Below the pieces are notes generated by a model. That model did no database searches, was not told where the DNA came from, and saw only the letters and a list, made by a program, of their open reading frames with translations. A program made the translations under genes and the position numbers. This document shows, in pieces, positions 1 to 16,244 of a stretch of 64,000 nucleotides of DNA. This DNA comes from Anaeromyces robustus (Eukaryota > Neocallimastigomycota > Neocallimastigomycetes > Neocallimastigales > Neocallimastigaceae), in the NCBI GenBank assembly GCA_002104895.1, contig MCFG01000063.1, forward strand, positions 110,001 to 174,000, read 5' to 3'. Position 1 is the first letter of the stretch. Every line of letters starts with the position of its first letter.

Positions 1-142
1 TAATTATAATCATAACAAATTAACAATTAATAATTAATAATAATTATAATAATAACAGCAAATTAATAATTAATAATTAATAATAATAAATAATTAATAA
101 TTAATATTAATAATAATTATCTTATTTTATGTATATATATAG
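1..142 (+). other. 3' end of an intron belonging to the first gene
   Basis: AT-rich sequence with no GT dinucleotide before position 131, so no donor site lies inside the window; it ends in TATATATAG at 134-142. I read it as the tail of an intron whose donor lies before base 1, which makes the gene at 143-1247 incomplete at its 5' end. Confidence 0.55.
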
Positions 143-977
143 AATGTCTGGAAGTATTCTTGAAGAATTTGGTAAACGTTATAATACCTATTATTATAAT
201 AAAAGAGTAAAAGATGAATATGGTGAATATATGACATGTGAAACTTATGCAGATTTTGATAATCATCCCTTCCGTTGGTTTTTAACAAGACAAATTGGAA
301 CTATAGGTTGGTATGTAGGAGAAATTATTGCGGATTGGTATCCATTATTACGTACTAAAGCTATTGTGAAAAAGAAAGAAATGAATTATGTTTATTTGAC
401 ATGTGGTCTATTTAATTTATCAAAAATATTTTTAATTATGTATCATTTATGTAGAAGTCCTACCGGTTTTTATAATCCTATAGATGGTACTTTTAATGAA
501 GATAAAAAAAGTCAATTTAGAATTAATTATTGGGGTGTACAATTAGCAGTTATTGTTACTTCAATTATTTATGAATGTTCAGTATTTTTCACTTTAAAAA
601 AATGTATTTTTGAAGTCAATGATATTCAAATGGATTTCATGAAAAAATTTAAAACTTTATCAGAATTTAGAATTATTAGTTCAGCCCTTGTTGCTATGGT
701 TTGTTTACCATTTATTGTTATTGCTATTGGTATACAATATTATTATTGTTATTTCCATGATCCTCCAATTGTTATGGATGTTTTATTTGAATCTGTAAGA
801 CAAGCTATTGCTAATGTTCAATATTTTATGATATTTATTGATCAAATATTATTAATTTGTTCAAGTTTAGAAGCAAAGGTTTCCTCATATGCATTAAATT
901 CTGATTATAGTATAGGTTATCAAAGTTCTACTACTACTAATAATTATAATAAAATTTATGAAAATGATGATAAATAT

Positions 978-1025
<48 letters not shown>

Positions 1026-1247
1026 TATAATTATATTAATTATAATAATAATAATTATAATAATTATAATAAAAATAGTTATAATAATAATAGTTATGAT
1101 AATCCATTTTTAGATCCAAATAATATTAATGAAAATATACATATACCTAATGATAAATCATTTAAACATTTTGTTTCAGATATATCAATGGTAAATAATA
1201 ATAATGATACATTTAGTCGTAATAAAAATCTTTATAATTTCCAATAA
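143..1247 (+). CDS. Multi-pass membrane protein with Asn-rich tail, last exon (5' part outside the window)
   Basis: I do not recognise the family. The open frame could begin at an ATG at 129, but a TATATATAG acceptor sits just inside it, so the exon probably starts at 143 and the N-terminus lies off the left edge. Visible are about four or five hydrophobic helices: around the stretches YVYLTCGLFNLSKIFLIMYH, WGVQLAVIVTSIIYE, IISSALVAMVCLPFIVIAIG and NVQYFMIFIDQILLI. These are followed by a roughly 120-residue hydrophilic tail containing an Asn run encoded by AAT triplets (about 982-1024). With more helices upstream it could be a seven-helix receptor, since the receptors elsewhere in the window also end in Asn-rich cytosolic tails, but nothing here shows a receptor signature. 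The stop is TAA at 1245-1247. Function unknown. Confidence 0.7.
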
Positions 1248-1448
1248 TGAATATCCTAATATTAAGAAGAAGAAGTAAAAAAAAAAAGAAATAATAAATT
1301 ATAAATAAATATATAAAAAAAATAATTGTACGATAGAAATAAATTAAAACAATAATTATAACCTATAACATAACCCTAGAATTGTATTATAAAAATAAAT
1401 AAATAAATAAAATAGAAAAATAATCATTTAAATATAATATATAATCTA

Positions 1449-1490
<42 letters not shown>

Positions 1491-1769
1491 TATTTATATA
1501 TAAAGATAATCATAATGTTAAAATAAAAATTTAATATATATATGTGTATATTTAATATCTAAGTTAATTAATAATATTATATTATTATTATTTATAGTAA
1601 ATTCATTAATAGTCTTTTTTTATAATTGAAAAAAAAAAAAACATTTATAAATTATAAATAAATATATATATGTATATATCTTATTAAATTTTTATATTAT
1701 AAAATTATATTGAAAAAGTTGATTGTCTAATAAAAAAAAAAAGTTAATAAAAGTAATAAAAAAAATGTC

Positions 1770-1802
<33 letters not shown>

Positions 1803-2076
1803 TATGTTTAATAATTTAAATTTATTACATTATAAATTTATTTTATAGTTAAATATTAAAACTAATATGTTTACTCAATTTACTTGATAATATTATCAGA
1901 TAAAAATTTTTATTTTTACATATATTGAGGTTGTTCAATATAGTTATCCTCTTTCACGGATACTTTTTAATTTAATTTATTATTAATATTTTAAAAATAA
2001 CTGTGTTAAACTTAAGGGAATATAAAATCATAATCAAAATTATAATATACTTTAAGATTAATCATAGTCAAATAAT

Positions 2077-2077
<1 letters not shown>

Positions 2078-2127
<50 letters not shown>

Positions 2128-2128
2128 C

Positions 2129-2178
<50 letters not shown>

Positions 2179-2179
2179 C

Positions 2180-2222
<43 letters not shown>
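2078..2222. repeat. (AAT)n microsatellite
   Basis: About 48 AAT triplets with two single-base interruptions (AATCAT). It lies between the first gene and the receptor array. Confidence 0.95.
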
Positions 2223-2223
<1 letters not shown>

Positions 2224-2393
2224 TAAACATAATGATAGTAATAAAATAAAAAATCATTATTACTGTGAATAAAATATAATATAAAAATTATAAATTTAAT
2301 ATATATTTTATCTACAAAAAAAAAAGTATGTGAAAAATATGTTTTTTATTTTTATTTATAAATATCTATATATTTTTTTCTTTTCTTTTTATC

Positions 2394-2394
<1 letters not shown>

Positions 2395-2464
<70 letters not shown>
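2395..2464. repeat. (AAT)n-(ATT)n fold-back
   Basis: A run of AAT triplets passes directly into ATT triplets at about 2431, forming an almost perfect palindrome of about 70 bp that can fold into a loopless hairpin. Confidence 0.9.
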
Positions 2465-2465
<1 letters not shown>

Positions 2466-2632
2466 AAAGTATTTTTATTTAATAATATTTTATAATTAAT
2501 ATGTATTTTTAACAATAGTAATGAATTATTATTACTAAATTATAATATATAAATATAATATAAAAATATTTATATTTTTATATTATTATTATTTTAATAT
2601 TATAATCTTTTTTTTTTATAATATGAACAGCT

Positions 2633-5078
2633 TTAATCATTATTAAAATGACTATAATTGGTACTATATATAGCTATATCTCTAGATGATTCATTTCTTT
2701 TAGTTAAATAATGATAACCTATTATTTTGGAAATAACTGATTGTCTATTTGAAGATATACTTTCATTATAATCTTTTTTATTATTATTATTATTATTATA
2801 ATTATCATTATTATTATTTTCAGTTAAATAGGTAGTATTATATACTATTGAACTTTTAATTTGAGTTGAATTAATATTATTAGAATTATTACTATTAGAT
2901 TCATTATTAACAAAATTCTTATTAACTTTATTTATATAATCTTTATGAAATATGCCGTAAATAACTCTATATCCATATAAAAATATATAATTTGAAATGG
3001 CGATAGAACCAAATATAATTCCTCGTATTAAATAATATAAATTAAAATTATTTATATTATTAAATTTAAATATACATAATATTATTATTATTAGAATATT
3101 AATATATATTGAGGTAATTATAAATTTTATATCATAACTGGTTTCCTGAATACCCCATTCAATAAATATTAAAATTATTTCAACAAATATAATTATTACT
3201 TTATATGAAAATAGTAATATAAATATAAATCTTCCAAAGGAATTATTATTCATTACACAAATTTGATAATTTTTCCCTTTTTCAATATAATTAGTATCAA
3301 TATCATAAGGTTTAATATATAATAATCCATTTAATATAATAATGAATAAAATGGAAAAAGAAAGAATTTTAAATTGATGATTATTTACCAATCTCGATAG
3401 TTTATTTTCTTCTGGAAAATTAATAATTAATTTGCATAAAATTGGAATATAAATTAAAGTATATCCAAAGGAAAATAAAAATATAGATAAATGACATTTA
3501 AAAATTGTTAACCTTCCAAATTTTGAATAACAAACACTAAAAATTAAAACTGATCCAGTAACAATTAAAATCCAATATTCTTGTGATAAAAATTCAAAAA
3601 ATGGATTAAAATTATTAAGGAATAAAAAGATTAAAGATAATACCATTAATATTATCAATATTGAAATAATAATGAAACATATTAATCCAGAGGATGTATC
3701 ATCATTAATATCTAATGTCAAATAATATATTTTTGTTATATCTTCTATGTTTTTTAATGTTTCTTCGGCTGTTACATTATTATATAAAAATTCATTTATA
3801 AAATACTTAAATTGTTCTGTATAATAATTATAATTATCGGTAGTTAATACTGGAATTCCAACCAATTGAAGATTTCTAAATAAATCACAATGAGCACTAC
3901 TACAAACATCTTCATCATAATATAAACTTTTTATTGCAGGAATAGTAAGTTTCTCTTTTAAAATTTTTTTTTGAATATCTATGGATGTTATATATTTAAT
4001 GGCTTCGATTGATGCTTTTTTCTTTTCTTCATATTTTTTTTCATTTGGATAATTAATTATACCTATATTATCTCCTTCTATTGCTGAAGCTGAAATTCCT
4101 TCTTTAAATCCTGGTAATAATGATATATTATATGGTATTTTTTCTAAATTTGGTCCAGTAACAAGATAAAATTTTAAAAATATTGCATTTCCATCTGAAA
4201 GTTTATTCATTGTATAATCTATATTTGATTGAAATATAGTGTCTTTTATTTTTTATTTTTTATTTTTTATTTTTTATTTTTTATTTTTTATTTTTTATTT
4301 TTTATTTTTTTTAAAGAATAATAATAAATATTATTAATATAAATAAACTTTTTTATTTTATTTTATTTGTACTTGTAACTTATTCTATATTACTATTTAT
4401 TTTATTTTATTTTATTTGTACTTGTAACTTATTCTATATTACTATTTATTTTATTTTATTTGTACTTGTAACTTATTCTATATTACTATTTATTTTATTT
4501 TATTTGTACTTGTAACTTATTCTATATTACTATTTATTTTATTTTATTTGTACTTGTAACTTATTCTATATTACTATTTATTTTATTTTATTTGTACTTG
4601 TAACTTATTCTATATTATTATTTATTTTATTTTATTTGTACTTGTAACTTATTCTATATTACTATTTATTTTATTTTATTTGTACTTGTAACTTATTCTA
4701 TATTACTATTAATTTTATTTTATTTTATTTTATTTTATTTTATTTTATTTTATTTTATTTTATTTTATTTTATTTTATTTTATTTTATTTTATTTTATTT
4801 TATTTTATTTTATTTTATTTATTAATAATTAATTTATAATATAATATCATTATTAATAATTTAAATATTTTTTACCTATAGAAATCTCATCTTTTATTTC
4901 TTTCAATTTATTTAATGCATTTACTGCAGTTTGAGTATTTAATTCTGGAAATGGCGAATTAATTGTTTCTCTATAAGAAAATATAAATTCAAAAACAGAA
5001 TTTAATATAATATCATCTTCATCTGTAAAAATTATTAATTAAATATTAATAATATTATTATTAGTAATAAATATTATA

Positions 5079-5141
<63 letters not shown>

Positions 5142-5187
5142 CGTCCTTATTATTACTTTTATTACTTTTATTATTATTGTTATTTTT

Positions 5188-5221
<34 letters not shown>

Positions 5222-5252
5222 ATTATTTATTCATTATTCATTATTATTATTA

Positions 5253-5297
<45 letters not shown>

Positions 5298-6370
5298 TTA
5301 TTATTATTGTTATTATTAATTTTATTAATACTTTTAATAATTATTTACTCATTATTGTAATTTATTTATTTATTATTTTACCACTAAAAAAACCATTATA
5401 TCCAATCAAGTCTGTGTTATTGATTTTTCTTTCTTCCCTCAAAATATATTTACTTGTTTCAATTAGTTCATCCCATGTTTTTGGTATAGTTTTATTATAT
5501 TTTTCTAAAAGTATTTTATTAGAATATAAAATTTGATAATTTAATGCTGCTGGCTTTTTATTTAAATAATAATAAAAAATTTATAATTTATTCATTAATT
5601 ATTCCTTTTTAATATAAATATAATTAAATAAAAATAATAACAAAAATATATATACATATTATAATATAATACAAAAATTATTTAAATAAATAAAAAATAA
5701 TATAATTAAAAATAATAATTTTTATTTAATAAATATTTACAAGGCCAACTAATTTCTCATTAAAATAGCATGACTGTGAAATAATATTGGAGTCGTAAAT
5801 TTTAATATTGCTTTCATTTAAATAATCATTTAAATTTAATAAATAAGGTCCATAACTTGCTACAAAATTATTTTTATAAAAATATATATCATATTTTGTT
5901 GAATGTTTGTTAAGAAGTGTTTGCATCATTAAACTATATTGGAAAGAAGAAAATGAAGAATTTGCACTTGTTAATAAATTAAATTTTATATCAATATTTA
6001 AATTATTTTCTTTTGAAAATTTATTAAATTCATTAATCATATTTGAATAAGAATGTCCATATCCATCATGTGCTATTGCCACTGCATTAATCTCAATACA
6101 TTTTATAATATCTTTTTTTTTTTTTTTTATTATTATTATTATTTTTTATTTTTTTATTCAGTTAAAAAAAAATAAATAATATATTATGATAATAATTTAT
6201 AATTTATAATAAATAATACAATAATAATTTTTTTTATTTTGTTTTTAGTTATATGAATATATGAGTAATTTATATATTATTATTTATATTTATTTATATA
6301 TTGTTTAATTTTTACCTATATTCAAATATATTATTATGTAACTAAAGAATGAAAATATTAAATAAAACAT
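2633..6370 (-). CDS. Solute-binding-domain class C seven-helix receptor, array copy 1
   Basis: Plasma-membrane receptor. An extracellular ABC-type sugar-binding-protein-like domain is joined to a class C (7tm_3, GABA-B/metabotropic-like) seven-helix domain, so the likely role is sensing a small solute and signalling to G proteins; the ligand is unknown. Exons on the minus strand: 6370-6316, 6111-5741, 5553-5382, 5022-4876, 4242-2633 (phases 1,0,1,1), giving 784 residues. Exon 1 encodes a signal peptide, MFYLIFSFFSYIIIYLNI. The ectodomain (about 20-430) has the typical solute-binding stretches TIPKTWDELIETSKYI and LPGFKEGI..EGDN.GIINYP, plus a conserved YYDEDVC...HCDLFRNLQ region. Helices run from about 434 to 690, with FKCHLSIFLFSFGYT in helix 3. 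The Asn/Ser-rich tail ends near a conserved SVISKIIGYHY motif. Intron 4 carries a 44-bp minisatellite. First of four tandem paralogs. Confidence 0.85.
4243..4313. repeat. (TTTTTTA)n run in intron 4 of receptor copy 1
   Basis: About ten units of ATTTTTT lie directly upstream of the exon 5 acceptor as read on the minus strand. There they read as A-rich sequence ending in AAAAG, an unusually purine-rich acceptor context. Confidence 0.8.
4369..4710. repeat. 44-bp minisatellite, eight units, in intron 4 of receptor copy 1
   Basis: The core GTACTTGTAAC recurs at 4369, 4418, 4462, 4506, 4550, 4594, 4638 and 4682. The spacing is 49 once and then exactly 44 bp. Units are nearly identical apart from single substitutions. 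The array merges into a TTTTA run. Confidence 0.95.
4711..4822. repeat. (TTTTA)n microsatellite
   Basis: About 22 pentamer units follow the 44-bp minisatellite, whose own units contain TTTTATTTTATTT. The minisatellite may therefore have grown out of this array. Confidence 0.9.
5073..5335. repeat. (ATT)n-rich array in intron 3 of receptor copy 1
   Basis: Interrupted ATT triplets fill most of the intron between 5023 and 5381. Arrays of the same triplet lie in the same intron of the other three receptor copies. Confidence 0.85.
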
Positions 6371-7219
6371 TTTTTATTTAAAGATGATATATAATTTTTT
6401 ATCATAAAACATAAAAGATAATATTAAAAACAAATAGTATATATTTCTTTTAGTAATATATATTGATTTTTCCAAAAATGAAAAAATGAAAATTCGGTTT
6501 AAAAAAATTTAAAAAAAAAAAAATATAATAATAATAAGTGGAAAATTAAAAAAAAAAATAAAATTAAAAAATAAATGGAAATTTTAAATAAAATATATTA
6601 ATAAAAAAAAAGAAAAAGAAAAAGAAAAAGAAAAAGAAAATTGTAAATTTTAAATAATATAAAAAAAAAAAAGATATAGAATTAATTATTAAAAATTATA
6701 AATTTAAATATTTAAAATTAAAATTTAAAAAATATTAAAAAGTATATATTTTTTAATATTTTTTAAAATTTACAATTTTCTTTTTCTTTTTCTTTTTCTT
6801 TTTCTTTTTTTTTTATTAATATATTTTATTTAAAATTTCCATTTATTTTTTAATTTTAATAGGGTTAGTTTTATACTATTTTTTTTTTTTTTATGACATA
6901 ATAAATAAACTAATAGTAATAATTATAAAATATTATTTAATATTAATAAATGTTATATAATATTAATTTGAATGTTTTAAAAAATTTTACCATCATTAAA
7001 ATATACAATTGAAAAATTCCTCAATAATATATATATATACATTTATCATTTATTATTTTACCAAAATATTGGTTTTTTTTTTTTTTTTTTTTATTAAAAA
7101 AAAAAAAAAGTAGGAATAATAAATAATACTTTTAAGTGGAAAATTCAATTTTATTTTCCGATTTAATTTAATTAAATAAAAAAAAAAATTAAATTTTTTT
7201 TATTAAACATTGAAAAAAA

Positions 7220-7251
<32 letters not shown>

Positions 7252-7834
7252 CGAAAAATATAAATTGGTGGTTAAGTTTTTTTATTCAATTTTATTTTAT
7301 AATTAATTTAAATTTATATTTTTATATATAATATATTATATATTATATATTTTCCTTTATCTTTGATTATATAATAAGAATATGCAATCCATCAATAAAA
7401 ATATGGTAATGGTAATTAAATTTACATAATAATTTTAAAATATTTCCAAAAATTATTATTAATATTATGTAATTATATATTATTTATTTTCAAAAATATC
7501 ATTAATATTTATTAATATTTTTACTTTCATATTTTAGTAAAAATAATAATTCATCTTCTTTTAATATTATAATAACTACTAATAATTACAATTTATTTTT
7601 TTTTTTCACTCATTTAAATTAATTATATTTAATAATAAAATATATAATAACGATAATAATAATAACAATATTATTATTTATATTAAATAATAATTTTTTT
7701 TCACTTATGCTTTAATATATCTATTTATTTATTTATTTTAAATAATTTATTGAAATTTTTTTATATTTTTTTAATCATTTTTAAATATATATATATACAT
7801 ATATTTAACATATTTTTATATTTTTATTGGATTT
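6371..7834. other. Intergenic region between receptor copies 1 and 2
   Basis: No gene seen. As the upstream region of copy 1 it should hold that gene's promoter. It contains a long inverted repeat (6559-6858), two AAGTGGAAAATT sites (6535-6546, 7134-7145), a GTGGTTAAGT site (7268-7277) and several A or T runs. Confidence 0.75.
6559..6858. repeat. Long inverted repeat, about 96-bp arms
   Basis: The left arm (about 6559-6654) and right arm (about 6763-6858) are near-perfect reverse complements. Both contain TAAATGGAAATTTTAAATA, an AAAAAG pentamer/hexamer tract and TTGTAAATTTTAAA in matching order. The spacer of about 108 bp is plain A/T sequence. No flanking target duplication or coding capacity was seen. 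Confidence 0.85.
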
Positions 7835-11115
<3,281 letters not shown>

Positions 11116-12289
11116 TTTTATCTTAAAATCATAAAACTGGAAATAAGAAATAAAAAATATACCATTAAAAAAAAATTATAAAAAAGTATAAGAATAAAGT
11201 AAATAAATAATAGATCATTAATTTACTTATTCACTTATATATTTATTATAATTATATTCCAACAAGGTTTATAATATTAGAAATCGGAATATTATGTTAA
11301 ATTATATTTTGGTTATTATTAATATTTTAATTAATTAATTAATTAACTCGAATACTGTAAAAGTTTAAATAAAAATTCAAAAAACCTTATTATATTATGT
11401 ATTATTTGATTTTTTTTTTTATTAAAAATATGATTATTATATATTTATTTTAATATAGAAAATAATAATTATTATTTTAATATTATTGGGTTATTAAAAT
11501 TAAAAAATTGAAGAATTTGTTTGATATCATGTACTTTTTTATTAATAATTTAAATATTTATATAAAAAAAATATTATATTTTTATTATTATAATATAGTT
11601 ATGATATTATACAGATTATATAATATAATATATAATATTTAAGTTCCAATTTTTTCAATTATGAAGTGGAAAATTATATTTAATTTTCAGAAAAAGTTTA
11701 ATTGTATATCTACAATATTTTTATTTTTTATTTTTTTTTTTTCTTTCTTATATTTTAATATATATTAAAATAAAAAATTTAAATATAAAGAAATTTAATA
11801 ATAAAAAATAAAAAATAAATATATATATAAATTTGTCAGAAAAAAAGAAATTCATATAAATTTTAAATTAAAATTTTAAAAAAAATATTATAAACGTTTA
11901 TAATTTTTATTAAAAATTTTAATAAAAATATTTTATTATATTATTTGCAATTTTTCTTGTTTATTTTTTTAATTTCTTTATATTTATTTTGTTTATTTAT
12001 TAAACATCTTATTTTTTATATTTATTTAATAATAATTATAAATAAATAATAAAAGTGGTTAAGTAATCTAATTTTATATATTTTCATTTTATTTTTTAAA
12101 AAATAATTTTTATATATATTTGGAAAATATATAAATTTTACTTCTTTATTTTGACATGATAGGTATTATTAATATATATATATATATAATATTTATATTA
12201 TATATTTATATATTTATTTTTATTATCAACAATTATTATTTTTTATTATTAATTAGTTTGTAATTTTATTTTTGTTTTCTTTATAATTA
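11116..12289. other. Intergenic region between receptor copies 2 and 3
   Basis: No gene seen. It holds one AAGTGGAAAATT (11664-11675) and one GTGGTTAAGT (12055-12064), both shared with the other intergenic regions of the array. The rest is A/T sequence. Confidence 0.7.
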
Positions 12290-14419
12290 TTAATATTTAA
12301 TTGAACTAATATTTGTTTTATTTTCAGTTATATACTTAACAGATTCATTACTTCCTTCAGTTATATAATGATAATTAATAATTTTAGATATAATTGATAC
12401 TTTATTTGACTCTATACTTTTAGTTAGAGTACAACTAATATTTCCATTATTGAAATTAGATTCAGTTACGACTGTACTATATATTTGAGATGTATTTAAT
12501 GCTGAATTGTCAGTTGATTCATTATTAATAAATTTATTATTAATATTATCAATAAAAACTTGATTTAAATCTTTTTTATGTAATATTCCATAGATAATAC
12601 GATATCCATATAAAAATATATAATTAGAAATTGATATAGTACTTATTATACATCCTCTTATGGTATTATATGCAATGAAATTATTAATATTTGTAAATTT
12701 TATTATACATAATATTAATGTTGTTAAAATATAAATGTATATTGTTGAAATAGTAAATCTAATATCAAACTTTGTTTTTTCAATATTCCATTCAATAAAT
12801 ATTAAAATTAATAGAATAAAAATAATTAAAAATTTAAATAAAAATATTAATATTAATGAAATTTTTCCAAATACATTATTCATTATACATATTTGATAAT
12901 TGAATCCTCTTTCAATATAATTAGTACGAATATTATATGGTTTGATACATAATAATCCATTCAATATTATATCTATTAAAATGAAAAAAAGGAAAAAAAT
13001 TTTATAATGTCTTTTCACCCATAAAGAAATTTTATTTTCATCTGGAAAATTAATAATTAATTTATATAAAATAGGAATATAACAAAAAGAAAATCCAAGT
13101 GAATATAAAATAATAGATAATTGACATTTATATATTGTTAATGATCCATATTTTGTGAAAATAGTACTTAAAAATAATATTGATCCAATAACAATCAAAA
13201 TCCAACTTTCTTGAGATAAAAATTCAAAAAATGGATTAAAATCATGAATAAATATAAATATTAATGATAATAACATAATAAATATTGTAATTGTTAAAAA
13301 AATAAAACTAATTAATCCAATAGATAAATCACCAGTATTTAAAGTAAAATAATGTATTTTTGATATATTTTCTATATTTCTTAATGTATTTTCGGCATTT
13401 TCATTTTCATATAAAAATTCTCTTACAAAATTTTTAAATTGTCCTGAATAATAATTATAATTATCTGTTGTAGATACTGGAATTCCTACTAATTGAAGAT
13501 TTCTAAATAAATCACAATGAGCATTACTACAAACATCTTCATCATAATATAAACTTTTTATTGCAGGAATTAAAAGTCTATTTTTTAAAAATTTTTTTTG
13601 AACCTCTCTTGATGTTATATATTTAATTGCTTCTATTGCTGCTTTTTTCCTTTCTTCATATTTTTTTTCATTTGGATAATTAATTATACCTATATTATAT
13701 CCTTCTGTTGATGAACCAGAAATTCCTTCTTTATACCCTGGTAATGGTGACATATCAAATGTAATTTTTTCAAAAAGTGGACCTCCAATAATATAAAATT
13801 TTATAAATATTGCATTTCCTTCAATTAATTTTCTACTATTAATTCTTTGCTTAATTGAAAAATATAGTCTTTTGTTAAAGAAAAAAACAAATAAAAAAAA
13901 GAATAATATTTTCTTTATTAATTTATTTATCTATCAATTTTTTATAAGAAATATTAATAATTATAAATTTTCATTTATATAAAAAAATATAACAAACCAG
14001 ATGAAATTTCATTTTTTATTTGTTTAATTTTATTTAATGCGTTTATTGCCGTTTGACTTGTTAATTCTGGAAAAGGTGAATCAAATGTTTCTCTATAAGA
14101 ATATATAAATTCAAAAATAGAACTTACCATTACATCATCTTCATCTATAAAATATTTTATATTAAATATTAATAATTATATTATTTGAAATAATAAATAA
14201 ATTAATAAATAAATAAATAAATAAATAAATAAATTATTATTATTATCATTATTTATTGTTATTATTTATTATTTATTATTATTATTTATTATTTATTATT
14301 ATTATTTATTATATTTATTATTATTATTTATTATTTATTATTATTATTTATTATATTTATTATTATTATTTATTATATTTATTATTTTTATTTGTTATAT
14401 TTATTATTTTTATTTATAA

Positions 14420-14484
<65 letters not shown>

Positions 14485-15401
14485 TTTTTATATTCATTAT
14501 TCATTATTATTTATTATTTTACCACTAAAAAATCCGTTATATCCAATCAAGTCTGTATTATTTATTTTTTTTTCTTCTTCCAAAATATATTTACTTGTTT
14601 CAATTAATTCATCCCATGTTTTTGGTATAGTTTTATTATATCTTTCTAAATATATTCTATTAGAATATAATATTTGATATTCTAATTGGATTGGCTTTTA
14701 CATAAAATTCGGTATACAGATATATTATATATATATAATTTTGAATATACATATAAAAAGAAAAAAAATTAAAATAAATATTATAGAATGTATAGAATAA
14801 AATAAGATAAATTGTATATAATAATATTTACAAGACCAACTAATTTATCTTTATAAATACATGATTGTTGAATAGTATTTGTGTCAAAAATTTTAATATT
14901 TTCTTCATTTAAATTTTTTTTTAAATCTATTAAATAAGGTCCATAAATTGATGTAAACGCTTTATTATATATATATATATCATATTTAGTTGACTTTTTA
15001 TTAAAAAGTGATTCCACCATTGAATTATATTCAAAAGAAGAATATGATGAATTTGCACTCGTTATTAAATTTAATTTTACATCAATATCTAAATTATTTT
15101 CTTTTGAATATCTATTAAATTCATTAATCATTGATGAATAACTTTGATTTTCTTCATCATATGTTATTGTGATTGCATTAATTGTAATACCTTCAATAAA
15201 TTCTTTTTTTAATTAAATATATATTAATATATATTATTTATTTTTTTATTATTAAATTAAAAATTAAATCAATTTCCATTTCAAAAAAATTAATATTATT
15301 ATTTTATTATATATATTACTAAATAATTATTTCAATAATATATTTTTACTTATTTTTAAGATTATAATATAAATAAAGAATGTAAAAATTAAATAAAACA
15401 T
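12290..15401 (-). CDS. Solute-binding-domain class C seven-helix receptor, array copy 3 (one frameshift)
   Basis: Same architecture as its neighbours. Exons: 15401-15350 (signal peptide MFYLIFTFFIYIIILKI), 15202-14832, 14694-14523, 14144-13998, 13868-12290. Exon lengths 52, 371, 172 and 147 match copy 2 exactly. In exon 5 one T is missing from the run at 13829-13832 (four T against five in copy 2). This puts a stop a few codons after the exon starts, and the open frame resumes at MSPLPGYKEG. The spliced length is one base short of 774 codons. Either the gene is newly broken or the base was lost in sequencing or assembly of a homopolymer. Everything downstream is intact: seven helices and a tail with SIISKIINYHY. 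The nearly intact frame argues that any inactivation is recent. Confidence 0.78.
14216..14485. repeat. AAAT and ATT/TTATTTA repeats in intron 3 of receptor copy 3
   Basis: A short AAAT array is followed by mixed TTATTTA and ATT units, then a pure ATT stretch (about 14421-14485). It lies in the same intron as the triplet arrays of the other copies. Confidence 0.88.
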
Positions 15402-16244
15402 TTTTATATAAGAATTAAAAGATTAAAAGATTTAAGTAAAAAAAATAAAATATTAGTAAAAAAAAAAAAAAAAAAGAAAGAAAGAAAAGAAAAAAAAGAA
15501 GAAACTTTATTAATAAATAAATAATTTATATAATTTGTAAAATAATATAATTTTTACTTTAATGACATAGTTACTTTTTAAAATTCTTTTCAACACTATG
15601 AACGGAGAATAAAATTAAGAATAAAAAAAGTTTGAAAAGACTAATATATAATATTATAAAATTTTAAATTTTATGGAAAATTTTAAATTTCCTTCTTTAA
15701 ATTTTAAAAAGAATATTATATAATATTATATTATATAAAGTTTTATGGAAATTTATTTTTTTATCTTTCTTCTTTTTAATAATGATTCATGTATTTATTT
15801 TTTTTAAAAAAAAATTTTAAATATAAAACAATAAAAAATACATAAAAATATAAAAATAAAAAAGATAATAACAATAAAAACTATTATATGTAAATATTCA
15901 AATATTATTTAAATTACTTTTTTCTTCTTAAATGATAAATTTGAAATTATGAAATAAAATAATATTTTCTATTTCAAGTATATTTAAAAAAGAATTTACT
16001 TCATAATAATTTTTTAAAAAAAAATAAAAAAAAAAAAAGAAAAATGTTAAAAATTATAATATAAATCCTTTTTATTATAATATTATAAATCAATGCTCAA
16101 AATCATTATATTTTAATAATAATATTTAAATAATCATTTACATAAGCGAAATTTAATAAATCTCTTAATTTGTATTAATTTATTAATTTTATTAATTATT
16201 ATTTTATTATTTTTCTTTTAATATATATATATATATCAATAATT
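15402..16244. other. Intergenic region between receptor copies 3 and 4
   Basis: No gene or repeat array of note; A/T-rich sequence with short A runs. It should contain the promoter of copy 3. Confidence 0.65.

Larger units (their letters stand above)
1248..2632. other. Intergenic region, microsatellite-rich
   Basis: No gene seen. It holds a TA dinucleotide run (about 1453-1486), an A run near 1770-1794, an AAT triplet array (about 2078-2222) and an AAT/ATT fold-back (2395-2464). Open frames of Ile or Asn here are triplet-repeat artefacts. Confidence 0.8.

Noticed and set aside
2003-2272. Open frame of mostly isoleucine
   Set aside because: It is a translation of an (AAT)n microsatellite with short flanks; no coding composition outside the repeat.
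5177-5536. Plus-strand open frame over receptor copy 1
   Set aside because: It covers an ATT array and the antisense of exon 3; the minus-strand exon is conserved in four paralogs.
6855-6870. TAGGGTTAG resembling telomere repeat (similar at 42941-42948 and 44139-44147)
   Set aside because: Single isolated matches, not tandem, so no telomeric tract.
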